From Solenopsis invicta (taxonomy: Eukaryota; Arthropoda; Insecta; Hymenoptera; Formicidae): a stretch of DNA of 64,000 nt. The stretch covers positions 1,629,433 through 1,693,432 of the forward strand of contig NC_052676.1 in the NCBI RefSeq assembly GCF_016802725.1, written 5' to 3'. Below, piece after piece: positions 1 through 10,999 of the stretch; position 1 is the first letter of the stretch; each line of letters opens with the position of its first letter. Made by a program: the position numbers and the translations under genes. Below the pieces are notes generated by a model. The model saw only the letters and a program-made list of their open reading frames with translations. It did not search any database and was not told the DNA's origin.

Positions 1-3000
1 GTGTGATAAACATTCTTTCTCTTTTTTCCGTCACAGTTTCCTAGCCAAAGTTAGCCAGCTCTCGTTGGTGTATTTTCGTCATCCTTATGATAATTGGAGT
101 TTGGAACAACTTTCAGTGTTGAATTTCGCGTATATGCGGAACCAAGGAAAATTCAAGAACACGTTACTCATTAATTTGAAATTTAAGGACACATAGTCCC
201 TGCAAAGTAAATAAAATTTGGAAATATATTTAATTAACACTTCAAATAAACTATATACATGTGAAAGTTGTATGAATAAAATTATATTTTTATTTAGCTC
301 TATTTGTTAGTAAAATTTAATCATTTTTTACAACATTAAGAAAAATCTCGATTTTTTATAACAGGAGTGGGGATAACTGTGCCATATTTTTTTTACGTTT
401 CTTCTGTTAATTTTATCATAAAAATTATGTTAACTGTATAAGTAACTTCCAATTACAATCAAGATTACATTTCTTTTTTGTTGAAATATTAACACAGTAT
501 TAATGTTATCATTTAACACATTATGTTAAATTATGTTAAATTAGCACAAAACTTCGAGTAGACCGTTTGGGACACGTGATTTATGTTAAATTTAATACAA
601 TTTTTCCAACTGTGCAGAAATGAATATAAAAACGGCATCAACCTGTTTATTATTCGTAATTATATACGCCATATTTATCACTCACGTGCACGTTCATATC
701 GTATCGTATTTATCATAATTACTGATGTAAAAAAAATATATATCAAAACAGAATAATAATAATAGAATGTGTCCGGTTCACGGTTTCGCCTGGCAATAAT
801 TTCGCCGCGAGGACCGTGCTTCATATCCGAGTTTTACGATACAGAATTTTGCGACGACATCGAAACTCGCACGTCGACAGCTGTCGCCGCCATTTTTCGC
901 GTATGTTTCGTTGCAGCCTCCAGCGAGACATACGTAAACCAAAAAAAGAAAGACGAAAAAGAAAAATACGATTTCCCTTGTAGCTGTTTCTTCTTTTTTA
1001 TTTTTTATTACGGGACAAAGTCTGTGAGAAAATTTAACGTCGCGGGGGACTTAACTGCACAGTTTCCCACATTGTCAATTCCGATTGCCATGTTAATCGC
1101 GTTCATTACGCCATTTCCCTTTAATGTTCCGCGAATAAACTCCTGCGTAAATTGAAAAAACATTTTTACACAGATTCTCTTATTTGTTTATCATGAAAAT
1201 TCATAATTTAAGCAGTAGGAACTCCAGCTTCGTTTCAATCCTCTCGTTCACATTCTTTAAACATATAAACTGTGTTTGAATATATATAAAAAAATATACA
1301 AATATAAAAAATACAGATTAAAGTTGCAAATCTCTGCGGATATAAAATAAATATCATGTTTATTCCGCGAGTCATTCTAAAGCTTATATTTTTGTAATTA
1401 ATAAAATTATTCCATAATATTTTATACGTTTCAAATGTATATTTGCCGTACGCGTATGTACACAGGCGCGCACGCAATTATTCTTTCGCGGAAAATTCCG
1501 CGTCGGAATTTCCCCATCCCAATATTCCGCGTTTCAAGCACCCCAAGTAGCAGTGTATTATTAAAACGCCGAATATCGGACATCGCGAAACACGCGGTAT
1601 AATCGTAAGCAGAAATATCCGGCGTTTCGCACTCCCCTTCAACTCTCCGCCCCCTTTCCTCGCCCCGGCGCACTTGTCGCTCGGGAATGCGTAAACCGTT
1701 TGGAACATAACCGGGTGATGGTGGTAGTGGGGTCGATGGTGGAAACGCTGACTCGCCCATCCCCTTGTTTGCGGCTGTTCCGGCAACCAACCCCCCCGAG
1801 CGACTCTGGGGATTGGAAGCAGGCCGAGTTCGTCATCGGCGAGCGGGCACCCCATTGTCCGCCGGTCATCCCTCGTCTTCCCCCAGCTGTCGGCAAACTT
1901 CGGACTGTCCTGTATCAACCCTTCACCGCAACGTTCCTCATCCAGCCCGTCTCGGAGACATCTCGATATCGATATACATGTATATCGGGTTATATCAAGG
2001 CTCGAAGGGAGCCCGTCCGCACTCGCTCTCACTGGACAGGAATTCAAGACGCGGCGCTATACTGTTCATATCCGAAGATATGAACAGTATTGGATATTCA
2101 GCGTTCTGGACGTTTGTCGTTTCCAGAGAAATCGTGAAATTCAGAATAGTCGCAGCTTCAAGCCCTTCGTAACTCGACCATCGGCATCCCCTTACACATA
2201 GTATGAATTAAAATTTCCAAACTGTAAGGATTCCCACGAAAAAATTTTCTGGGACAAATTAATTTATGTTCTTGCTAATATATGAAACAATGAATTGTTA
2301 ATTTGATATTACTTTTTTTTTCTGCCCGAACATTGAAGTTTTCATTCGACAAGTGTTGTAAAACGATCGAGTCCTTCTTCTTAAAAATTAAAATTTGCTT
2401 CCCTTAACGTGAAAATTATTCATCAATTGAATCATCGCTGTATCAGAAATTGCTTTCGAAATTGCTCTAAATTGTAATTATTTTCCGAAAATGCTACGAG
2501 ACGAGCAGAAGCAGCCCCGAAATGCTTAACGTGTAATTAAGGAGCTGCTTTGAAGGACGGCTTCTTAGCTCGGTGCGTCGTTTATCAGCGCTAGGGAGCT
2601 TGCGAGCTTGCTTAGAAGGTACAGAGATAATAAATGAACGGCGAGAGTTTCTAAGCGGCTTAATTGCTTATATGAGGGTGTTTACTAGGGCCCTTAGACC
2701 GCCTTCGCCAAACGCAACAGGCGCGAGTGAGCACCATCAAGATTTCGCGCGGTATTAATGTAGATTAATGGAAAACTTCGTTGCCGTTTCGGCCGCAACT
2801 TTTCCTATTTCTTCGCCGACAGTTCTCACGAAGCTATCGGCGGTTATTAATGGAGCCGCGTCCTGACTTTCGCGTTCGGTTGTTTCTTTTTCACCGAGAT
2901 CCCCACTTAGACGGAACTTTTTACTCATTATAAGCTCGGGGGAACTTTGACTCTCTCGCTTTACGCTTTTTACTTATTTTTATATTATGCAGGTTAGACA

Positions 3001-3104
3001 TCATTTTCAAAATGCGGCAGGATGTAAACTCACAAATCTCATTGACGTTTGAAACGGGGTTGGTAAGAGCCCTGTTTCAAACACGTAATGTAGCATATAC
3101 TATA
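1..3104. other. Intronic sequence, no gene seen
   Basis: AT-rich to about 760, mixed to 1480, GC-rich at 1480-2160, then mixed. Open frames here (largest 1478-2047, minus) have no recognisable domain and no splice context. Apart from the 554-595 shared segment I see nothing else. Confidence 0.6.
554..595 (+). repeat. 42-bp segment shared with 60623-60664
   Basis: TCGAGTAGACCGTTTGGGAC, then ACGTGATTTATGTTAAATTTAA, matches the segment at 60623-60664 (TTGAGTAGACCTTTTGAGAC...) at about 35 of 42 positions, with GTTAAATT-rich sequence on both sides. Probably remnants of one dispersed element whose ends I cannot define. Confidence 0.5.
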
Positions 3105-3643
3105 CTACTGTGTCCAAAAAGTAAGGTGACATTGCATTTATTTCGAAAATTCTTTATTTATTCTTGCAAATCAATTTCGTCCCCTTCAAAGTAATCCCCC
3201 CCTGATATAATACACTTATTCCAACGGATTTTCCAATCTTCGAAACAGTTGTAATAATCGATTTCAGGAATGGCCTTTAGCTCCTTCTTCGCAGCGGCTT
3301 GAATCTCTTCTATCGACTTGCTTGAGTTTGCTGAATAGCCAGAAGTCGCATGGAGCCAAATCAGGTGAATACGGTGGTTGTGGAACGATATTAGTCGAGT
3401 TTTTGGTTAAAAAATCACGAATCACCGTTTCGAGTCGATAGAAGAGATTCAAGCCGCTGCGAAGAAGGAGCTAAAGGCCATTCCTGAAATCGATTATTAC
3501 AACTGTTTCGAAGATTGGAAAATCCGTTGGAATAAGTGTATTATATCAGGGGGGGGATTACTTTGAAGGGGACGAAATTGATTTGCAAGAATAAATAATT
3601 TTCGAAATAAATGCAATGTCACCTTACTTTTTGGACACAGTAG
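3105..3643. mobile_element. Palindromic (foldback) mariner-family derivative
   Basis: 539-bp element between TA target duplications (3103-3104 and 3644-3645). The ends are CTACTGTGTCCAAAAAGTAA and its complement. Arms 3105-3318 and 3433-3643 are near-identical inverted copies differing by a 4-nt and a 1-nt indel, round a 114-bp spacer. Each arm holds the 3' part of a mariner transposase: on the plus strand the right arm encodes SIEEIQAAAKKELKAIPE and continues to a YYNCFEDWKIRWNK block. On the minus strand the spacer encodes PPYSPDLAPCDFWLF, the conserved motif around the third catalytic Asp of the mariner D,D34D triad. The transposase is incomplete and frame-broken, so the element is non-autonomous. 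It looks like a tail-to-tail duplication of a mariner 3' end. Confidence 0.92.
3264..3452 (-). pseudogene. Mariner transposase C-terminal fragment (broken)
   Basis: The minus-strand frame has an ATG at 3452 and reads VIRDFLTKNSTNIVPQPPYS, then the SPDLAPCDFW motif. It loses the family frame where the spacer meets the left arm (about 3318), going on as VDRRDSSRCEE instead of the SIEEIQAAAKKEL sequence seen in the opposite arm. About 60 codons remain from a protein that is usually near 345 residues. The first two catalytic Asp residues and the DNA-binding domain are absent. Confidence 0.85.
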
Positions 3644-4830
3644 TACGTTTAAAATATATTTAAAACATGACTTTAAAACATTTTATACAATAAAAAAAAA
3701 TTTTTTTTTGTAAGTAAATATATTTATTTTAACGTCATTTCCTTAAGTTAAAAATATTTCCTATAAGTTTAAAAATAAATTATTTTATACTGGTTAATAT
3801 TTATTTAAATCAAGAAAATGATGTCAGCATAAGTATATTTAATCGAATATAAAAAAACGTCATTCTCAGTTTCTTAAAAAATTTTTTCAAATATAAAAAA
3901 ATAACCATTCCGTATTTCTAATTTTTTCCATAGCACTAGACAGTACAAAGTTTTTATTGATATAGTTTCGTTTAAACATGGTAAATAATAAATTGAGTTT
4001 TATTTAAATGCGAAGTTTTATCAAAGAAAACATTTTGCCCACGTTACTCAGAAATGCACAAGACAAAAAAATTGTCTGCCTTTGAAAAGATTGAATAGAA
4101 TAAAATGATCCTGTCGTTATTAAAAATCTGTTAAATAATGAAAATAATACATAAACAAATATAAATAAATAATATAAAATAACGTTAGTACAGCAACGAC
4201 GTAAATACGCGATATAATACAAGATCTTATCGCGACCATCCACTTCTCCCTTGTTATTCTAAATTCGCCATTCGCACCCTCTTAGAGCAGACGAGAGTCC
4301 TCGGCAAACGGGCGTAATGTCCTTTTACCCTCGCCGTCCTCGCGGCGGTGTCCCGAGGGGTAGTTTTAATATGAGTCTCGCGGTGCTTAACGACGCCGAC
4401 GTCGACGTCGACGCCACGGTCGGATGCCGCCACGTCGGAAAATGCAATGGAATGAAGCAAGGGAGAGAGAAGTCCACGGCAGAACCCCTGAATTCCATTC
4501 CCCTCCCCCGCCCCCTTCTCGGCCGATTCGATCGAGCACGTACTGCACGTTCGAACGCATCACGCGTAATAATGCCCGAGTCATCATGCTCTATTTATCC
4601 GAGATGTGGATCGTTAGGTTGCTTTATCGTCGGCAACATTAATTAATTTCGACGGACCCTTCGAAGACACCATATTGAGGTATGCGCGGCTTAACGAGCC
4701 TTTTTGCACCCTCGATTTAAGATGTTTTATTTAAGAGAGCCAAACTCCTGCGTTTCTTCTTAGACATTTATGATAATGTAATTTTCAATTTTTTTTATAT
4801 AATATTTAGTTTACATCTGTAGTTGACAGC
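3644..4830. other. Intronic sequence, no gene seen
   Basis: AT-rich at 3644-4250, then a CpG-rich block at 4250-4680 with GACGTCGACGTCGACG (4396-4411). No supported feature. Confidence 0.55.
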
Positions 4831-4990
4831 CTTACAAAAATGTAATACTGGTGGTATTAAATTGGCCAGTAATTAATACTTATTTTGAGTATTAAAAATA
4901 AAAGTACTAGCCAACGGTACTTTTAATAAAAAGTCGAAGTAAATAATAATTACTTGCCAATTTAATACTGCCGATATTACATTTCTATAA
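4831..4990. mobile_element. Foldback MITE-like element, about 160 bp
   Basis: Two arms of about 56 bp (4831-4886 and about 4935-4990) are inverted copies with about nine mismatches. They share TGTAAT..GG.AGTATTAAATTGGC. The core (4890-4930) is itself palindromic (TTAAAAATAAAAGTAC against GTACTTTTAATAA). There is no coding capacity. It lies in the inferred intron downstream of the 76-nt exon, so it would be transcribed as a hairpin. Confidence 0.75.
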
Positions 4991-5992
4991 GAGCACGAAA
5001 TATCGCGATTTCAGTTTGCGTAAGGGCAAAAAAAATGTAATATTTAGAGGGTGACGATCAATAGATTAAATTAAATTGGTTTGAAGTGGCGGCGGCGGCG
5101 GCGCGCACTTCCGGCATTTTAAAAATCGACAGCACGAAATAAAAACGTATTCGCGTAATTATGGGCGCAGCAAAAGGGGGTGCGAAAGCGGAAGAAATTA
5201 ATTTCTAAAAAGGATGAGGGAGGGAAAAAGTGAGAGAGGTAAACGCCGAGCGCGACGAAGAGACGATCTGGCGACGCCGCCATTTTGCATTCCGGAAGTG
5301 AATACCGCGGCGGGCGATAATCGTGAATTAAGAGGCGCCGGCTAATCGACACACCCGCCCTTTCAATTTCCACCCCTGGCTTGTAAAACAGCGCCCTCGC
5401 CGTGTCGCGAGAAGAAGGAGGAACGAGAGTGAAAGAGAGAAAGGGGGTGAGGGGAGCGATTGTCTCCGGTGATTACGGTTTCCCGAGTTGTTTGCATTTA
5501 GGAAGCCATCAACGCTTAATCGCATTCCTTCCCGCCTCGGGAAATTGCAGTTTTCGGCGACGAAAACGGAGAAGGGCAAGCAACGGGTGGAGGGAGAGAG
5601 GGTGGAGGAGGAGACAGCGTTACAGCGCAACGCTCTTTTATATATCGGCCGGCCCCCGCGGCGCGTAAAAAGTAGCGCCGCAACGCGGAATTCCGTCGGC
5701 GCGATTGCGCGGAAAACGCGCGGCGCCAAGTTCGTTAAATATTTTCGCCGAGCGAGCAGATGAATTTTGCAAATGGCGCCTCTCTTCCTGACTGAGTTCA
5801 CGAGGGAATTCGACCCTCTCGCATCCTCTCGTTTTTTTTTAATAAAAATACAATAAATTGCAGTGACGGTGCGTGACGTCGCGCGTCGCAATTACAAATA
5901 AAAATAATAGTAAAAATAATCCAAATGTGCTGCAATACAAAAATCTAAATTTTACACGTCGGTTGGTTCTTTCTGCGTCGCTCAGTTCACAA
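4991..5992. other. Intronic CpG-rich block, no gene seen
   Basis: GC-rich at about 5085-5890, with a (GGC)5-like run at 5088-5103. The 187-codon minus frame at 5328-5891 is low-complexity and unsupported. Confidence 0.55.
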
Positions 5993-6325
5993 CCCTATAA
6001 GCACACAATATTCATAGAATATTATACGAATATTATTAGAAGTTAAAATAATATTAAAATAACATTCCAAGAATATTATTCAATATTTTTTAATATTATA
6101 AAAATGTTTTATGATTATCGTGGCAAAAAATTAACGTGAATTATCATGCATAAAATATTCGTAAACTTTACAAATATTGCATTTAAAAGTTATTCCCGAT
6201 CATTTAAAATACTGAAATATAAAATAATATTATTTACTTCTTCCTATAATATTATCAGGAATGGACATGTAATCATTTTTTATTAATATTTCAAAAATAT
6301 TATTTAATATAAAAATATTACTTAA
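5993..6325. mobile_element. Dispersed repeat family C, copy 1 (right end lost)
   Basis: Starts CCCTATAAGCACACAATATT and runs through GAATATTATACGAATATTAT, TTATCATGCATAAAATATTC and AATATTATCAGGAATGGACA. It matches 29148-29552 closely but lacks the right terminal repeat. Very AT-rich, non-coding. Confidence 0.7.
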
Positions 6326-7235
6326 ATAAAAAAAATTCAAATTTCTTTCACTATTAATTTTATTTTTATAAAAAAAAAAAAACATGTCTACTTCTTATTA
6401 AAATAATATTTTATCTAAATAGAAAATCGTCGTCAAATTTTTTCTACTACTTTTAAATGCAATATGAAACAATCTGTAATTATTTCATAATTTTCTTAAT
6501 GTTTCGAGAAATATCCTATACATCTCTAATACATCACCCAGTATATCGAGAAAACGTACCGGTTAGAAGTTCTCATGAGCGGAATGCTTGGCGCGGAAAT
6601 AAACCGCGGGGGTGAGAAAAAGGCACGGAGAGGTCCTTCGAGAGGGAATAATGAAATTAGAAGCGTCTGCCACCCCGACCGCAACGAGAGACGATGAGGG
6701 GTGATACCGAGTGAGAAGGGCAGGGGAAAGTTGAAGGGAGGTTGCCCGGAAGCGTCGTCGGGACTGAGCAAAAATAATTGAATCGCACAGCGCGGGGGCT
6801 GCACTGTCCAGAATAAAGTTTACGTTTCAGCTCCCACCCTTCCCCACCCCCCTTTTAACAGTCACCGTCCTCCCACCTCAACCGCGCCTTTACCTTTTCT
6901 CCTTCAACCCCCCTCTGTCGCTCCTCCGCACCCTTTCGGGAGCGCGCAACCCCTCGACTGCCACCCTGTTGTCTCATATTTCCATCTTCCTTCTGGAATT
7001 TCCAAGGGGTGACCCGTCCTTCGTCCCCTTCCCCATCAGCTAGCTCGCCCGCGCGATTCCCACGAGGTCGCAGTGGAATAATAAAGGAACGGAATGACTT
7101 TGAGATGGATGAGGGGCACTCCTTTGCACTCTTGCTCGCTCACTGTTTGTTTTCGCGGTCTCCGACAGTGTCGGCTATCTTCTCCGATATCACACCCTGC
7201 GAATTTCGGATGGTCTTTCAAGTCGGTTGTTTAAA
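6326..7235. other. Intronic sequence, no gene seen
   Basis: AT-rich to 6530, then GC-rich with long pyrimidine tracts (6830-6960, such as CCCACCCTTCCCCACCCCCC). No supported gene. Confidence 0.55.
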
Positions 7236-7622
7236 AATGCATGCGTCACATCTCCAAGTATTATCAAAGGTATAAAAATTTCATAGATTATTCTACCGCT
7301 GAGAGGAAGCTTAACGCTTTGTCACGTAAATTGGAATTATCTTTTTTTTTTACTTTTTTCTTATTACACCTCAAAAGATTATCAAAAATGTTGAAATTTT
7401 ATGGATTCGAGCAAAATTCTCTTATTTAACTTTTTGCTCTTGATTCTTATGAAAAATCGTTTTAGTATTTAATATTAAAATTCTAGTAAACATGTATGCA
7501 AAAGTTCGGCTCCACTTTCTGGTTTAAAAGTTATTTTGTAACTAAAATTTTTTGTCGTTGATCAAGAGAAAAAAAAAAGAAATTTCGATAACTTTTATCT
7601 GATATTGTCAAAACATCCTTAA
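7236..7622 (+). mobile_element. Dispersed repeat family A, copy 1 (diverged)
   Basis: Shares with the other copies the landmarks ATAAAAATTTCATAGA, TTGATTCTTATGAAAAATCG, GGTTTAAAAGTTATTT, a poly-A tract after GTTGATCAAGAG and the 3' end ACATCCTTAA. The 5' half is rearranged, with no clear TTAAGGATGT start. Non-coding. Confidence 0.6.
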
Positions 7623-10600
7623 GTAATTTTTAACAAGCTTGTTAAAAGAAAATTCGACTTGAAATTTATAAGTTAGAAAAACTCGTCTTATGCCATATAA
7701 CGCACTTTTAATAAAATTGTGTTTTATAAACAACAGATACGAAAAACCGAGAAATATTAAAAACTCAACGAGAAGGGAAGAAACGTGAAAAAGTTTGCGC
7801 GTTGCTCTTCAAAATAACGAGATAATTATGTTTCTCCGTTCCCCCACATACTTGTATTATTCATACGTCTAGCGTAGAAAGTTCCGTAGTTGTTATGCAG
7901 TTATTTTCGCAAGAGATATCGGTTCCCGTGTAAATAACTCCACGGCGCGCGGCCGAGGCGCGGCGCGTTTCGTCGCTCCGCGGATGGGAGATCCGATGGA
8001 GAGGGCGCAAATGAGGAAAGAATTGGGGATGATTTATGGGGTGCATGCAGATGCCGGCGTAACAATATTATTGTAAACTTTGCGATTGCGGCATTGTTGA
8101 AGTGCCAGGAGGTGGGTCCATCGAGCAAACGCGCGAATAATGGGGGTGCCGCGCGTTTATTTGCGCCCGTCTTCGCCCCGGCGCGGCATCGCGGCAGGGG
8201 GATCGTATATTCTCGCAAGCAGACACCCCGATACACGCCAGGATCTCACGTACGACGCGGCGCTATTCCGAAAATGAGAAAAGAATGAGCAACGGTCTCG
8301 GCCCTGTCTTTCGTTCGCGACGTATCAGAAATATCTCGTGTCGACATTATCGAGATAATCGCAACGCGTTTATAAATGAGAAAAAGAATATAACTAAAAA
8401 AAAGAGAGAGAGAAATTGAGATTTTACACTCGTGAAATAATTATTATGCGCGAGATAAATAATGACAGCCGTCACTGAGATATCGAAATGAGCAATGAAC
8501 GAAGTGTGCAATTAACGTGAATGAAGAATTTCCTTTTCCATTCTCCCACGTTTCGATATTAATTTCTAAAAAACGGACATCGCGACGGATATCAGCTTTC
8601 AACGATTTAAGTGAATTTTATTGCTTATTATTATTATATTTTGATTTATTTTTTACTTTACTACATCCAAATTTTCGGTATAATAATGTTCTTATAATTG
8701 CTTTTTAAATTTTTTACTACACTGTTGTTAAATAAAAATTATTCTAAAAATATATAAAACTAAAATAGCCCCGGAAAAAAATTTCTTTTCGGTCCTTGCA
8801 GCAGCGCCATCGTTTTCGTAGATCGATGCAATAACATAGTCAACGAAATGTTAATTACAATTATAATATAAAAGTCGTTCAAAAACTTGCCGGTTCCCGG
8901 AAGAATAATATTTGCATGATATCAGCGGTTTGCAAAACGAAAGAAATTGCAGGTGAAGAAAAAAATGGCGGCCGTCGCGGAGGAAGAAAGGTTGTCGAAG
9001 GAGGCGAAGGAGGCGAGGGAGAGGGTCTTGAAAGAACGCGAGATACATCGCGAAGGATAATATTTAAGGATTATTCCGCCTCGAACGCCAGCTATTCCGA
9101 TCCATTAATATCGCTCAGCCGGCAAATTGGATTAAAGGGAATCCATTTAAAGGGATATTAGAGGAGCGTATCGCGGAGGGCCGGTCCTCCGTGATTTCTT
9201 TTTCACCGCGAGGACGAGCTGCTGAGATAAATCGAGTTCCACGAACAGATGACATTCATGATTGAATGCTAATGACACCTTCATTCAACTCCGCTCGTCG
9301 CAATCTCGTTTTCACGAGTGTATTTATTGCTGTAATTTTGGAACATTGTGTTATCGTAATTTTATAGATGAATCAATCACCGCTTCCTCCCCATCAAATC
9401 TGTCGAGCGTCGATCGCAATTGGCATTGGCGCAAATTAATGTAAAATTATTGTACGCTATTATTACGAACTTTCTTGTCCGAGTTTCTTGATAGGCGATA
9501 ATTGCGCGCGTATACCTTCATAACCGGAAGGTGTTTCGCTCTCCAAAGTCGATGGCTCTTGTAATCAATAGCGGGAGGGGAAAGTTTCTCACCTGAGCGC
9601 GACGACGCGACGCGACGCGGCGGCCAGGGTGTCCATTCGCTGTTAATTTCCGGAAAGAAATAATAACTTTCCGCGGAGAGCGTAGAAAACTCATCTGGTC
9701 TATCGGTTGATATTAATAACCGTCGCGCCGATAATAACCATCGCGAAAATTAAATCGAATTCCAAACATCGCTCGCTTATGGCGAATGGAGAGAGAGAGA
9801 GAGAGAGAGAGAGAAAGGGCTGAAACGGGACAGGGATCGAACTTCCTGGTGCAGGGACGACACGTTCTAGGTCGGGGTTAATTAGCGGCGCGGCACGCCG
9901 CGATTAGCTGGACCTGTAGCGATCGATCCGTAGCTGCGTGACGGTTCCATTAGCACACCCGGTATGCAGGTCCGGTCGGACGCGGATACGTAAGGTATTC
10001 GCTATTAAGGGGAAATACGAGCGGATTCCGGGTGATACTACAACGGAAACTCCATTTACCGCTTCTTGTACGCGCGTACGCGCGCGCATTATCGCGATCA
10101 TCATCATCGCGATATCACGAATTCATCGGGCGAAAGTACATCCAATTCAAACGCCAGCCATTCAGATCAGAATTAGCAAAAATTTCGAATTAGCAACTTC
10201 ACGCATGCTGCGCCGAAAGAAAAGTCTTCGATATTTATGATAATTGAATGCTGAAATAATTATTATAATTGTACACTCAGAGAAAAGTTATGTTTAAATT
10301 GATGAAATTGTTTCTTCTTCAATTCGGCTTTTTGTTAAGTTAAGGTAAAAATATTTCCGAAAAAAATCAAAATTTTTTGATCTCGAGAAATGATCGTTAG
10401 TCTTTTTCAAAGTAAATAAATCGTTTGTTCAAATTACTTGTTTAATTTTTTTTAAAATACCAACAGAAATGTAAGAAATTATTTGTACTAGATTTAAAAA
10501 ATATTTCTTACGTAAAAAGAAGATTTGCGTTGCCCAAACTACTTCTTTCATTCTAATAAAATAAATCAAATATTTTCTTTAAATCAAAAAACGCTTCTTT

Positions 10601-10884
10601 AATCGTACAGCAATGCACAAATTTCTCCGAGTCAAACAAATATCTTTCGACTCAAAGGAACCTTCCTCTGGGTGTAGTAGATGATAATATACAGTGATGT
10701 ATGTTGTACACTGACCAAACAAATGACTGCGATTACCATAATTTAAATGTAGTTGACACGCAGTTTCTTTCTTTCTGCTCAACGCCTTCGTCCGAGTCAC
10801 GAGTTTCACGGCAATTGCGAGCGATGATTGCGCACATGTTCCTTTCTAATCGAAAGATGTGCCATTTACCGAGAGCAATGTTTC
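7623..10884. other. Intronic sequence, no gene seen
   Basis: Alternating AT-rich and CpG-rich blocks. 10270-10590 begins ACACTCAGAGAAAAG, similar to the family E end, but no right end was found. No protein similarity recognised. Confidence 0.55.
9789..9814 (+). repeat. (GA)n microsatellite, 26 bp
   Basis: Perfect GA run. Confidence 0.96.
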
Positions 10885-10999
10885 TTTTAGCAGGTAGCGT
10901 GACGTGAAAATTTAGAGCGAGTGGCTGCTAAGAGACGAGAGCTCTGGTCTCTGAGAAGCCACTCGCTCTAAAATTTTCTCGTCACGCTATCTATTAAAA
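10885..10999. repeat. Near-perfect 115-bp palindrome (hairpin)
   Basis: Arms of about 50 bp start TAGCGTGACG(T/A)GAAAA, continue through TTTAGAGCGAGTGGCT and meet at AGAGACGAGAGCTCTGGTCT with almost no loop. About five differences separate the arms. Less perfect TTTTA ends extend the match outward. It is GC-richer than the other hairpins here. It could be a young foldback element or a hairpin-RNA locus. It resembles no miRNA I know. Confidence 0.8.

Noticed and set aside
1478..2047. 189-codon minus-strand open frame
   Set aside because: Overlaps several other long frames on both strands in GC-rich sequence. Low stop density explains it and no family is recognisable.
5328..5891. 187-codon minus-strand open frame
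   Set aside because: Low-complexity Arg/Ser/Leu composition from purine/pyrimidine tracts. No domain or splice signals.
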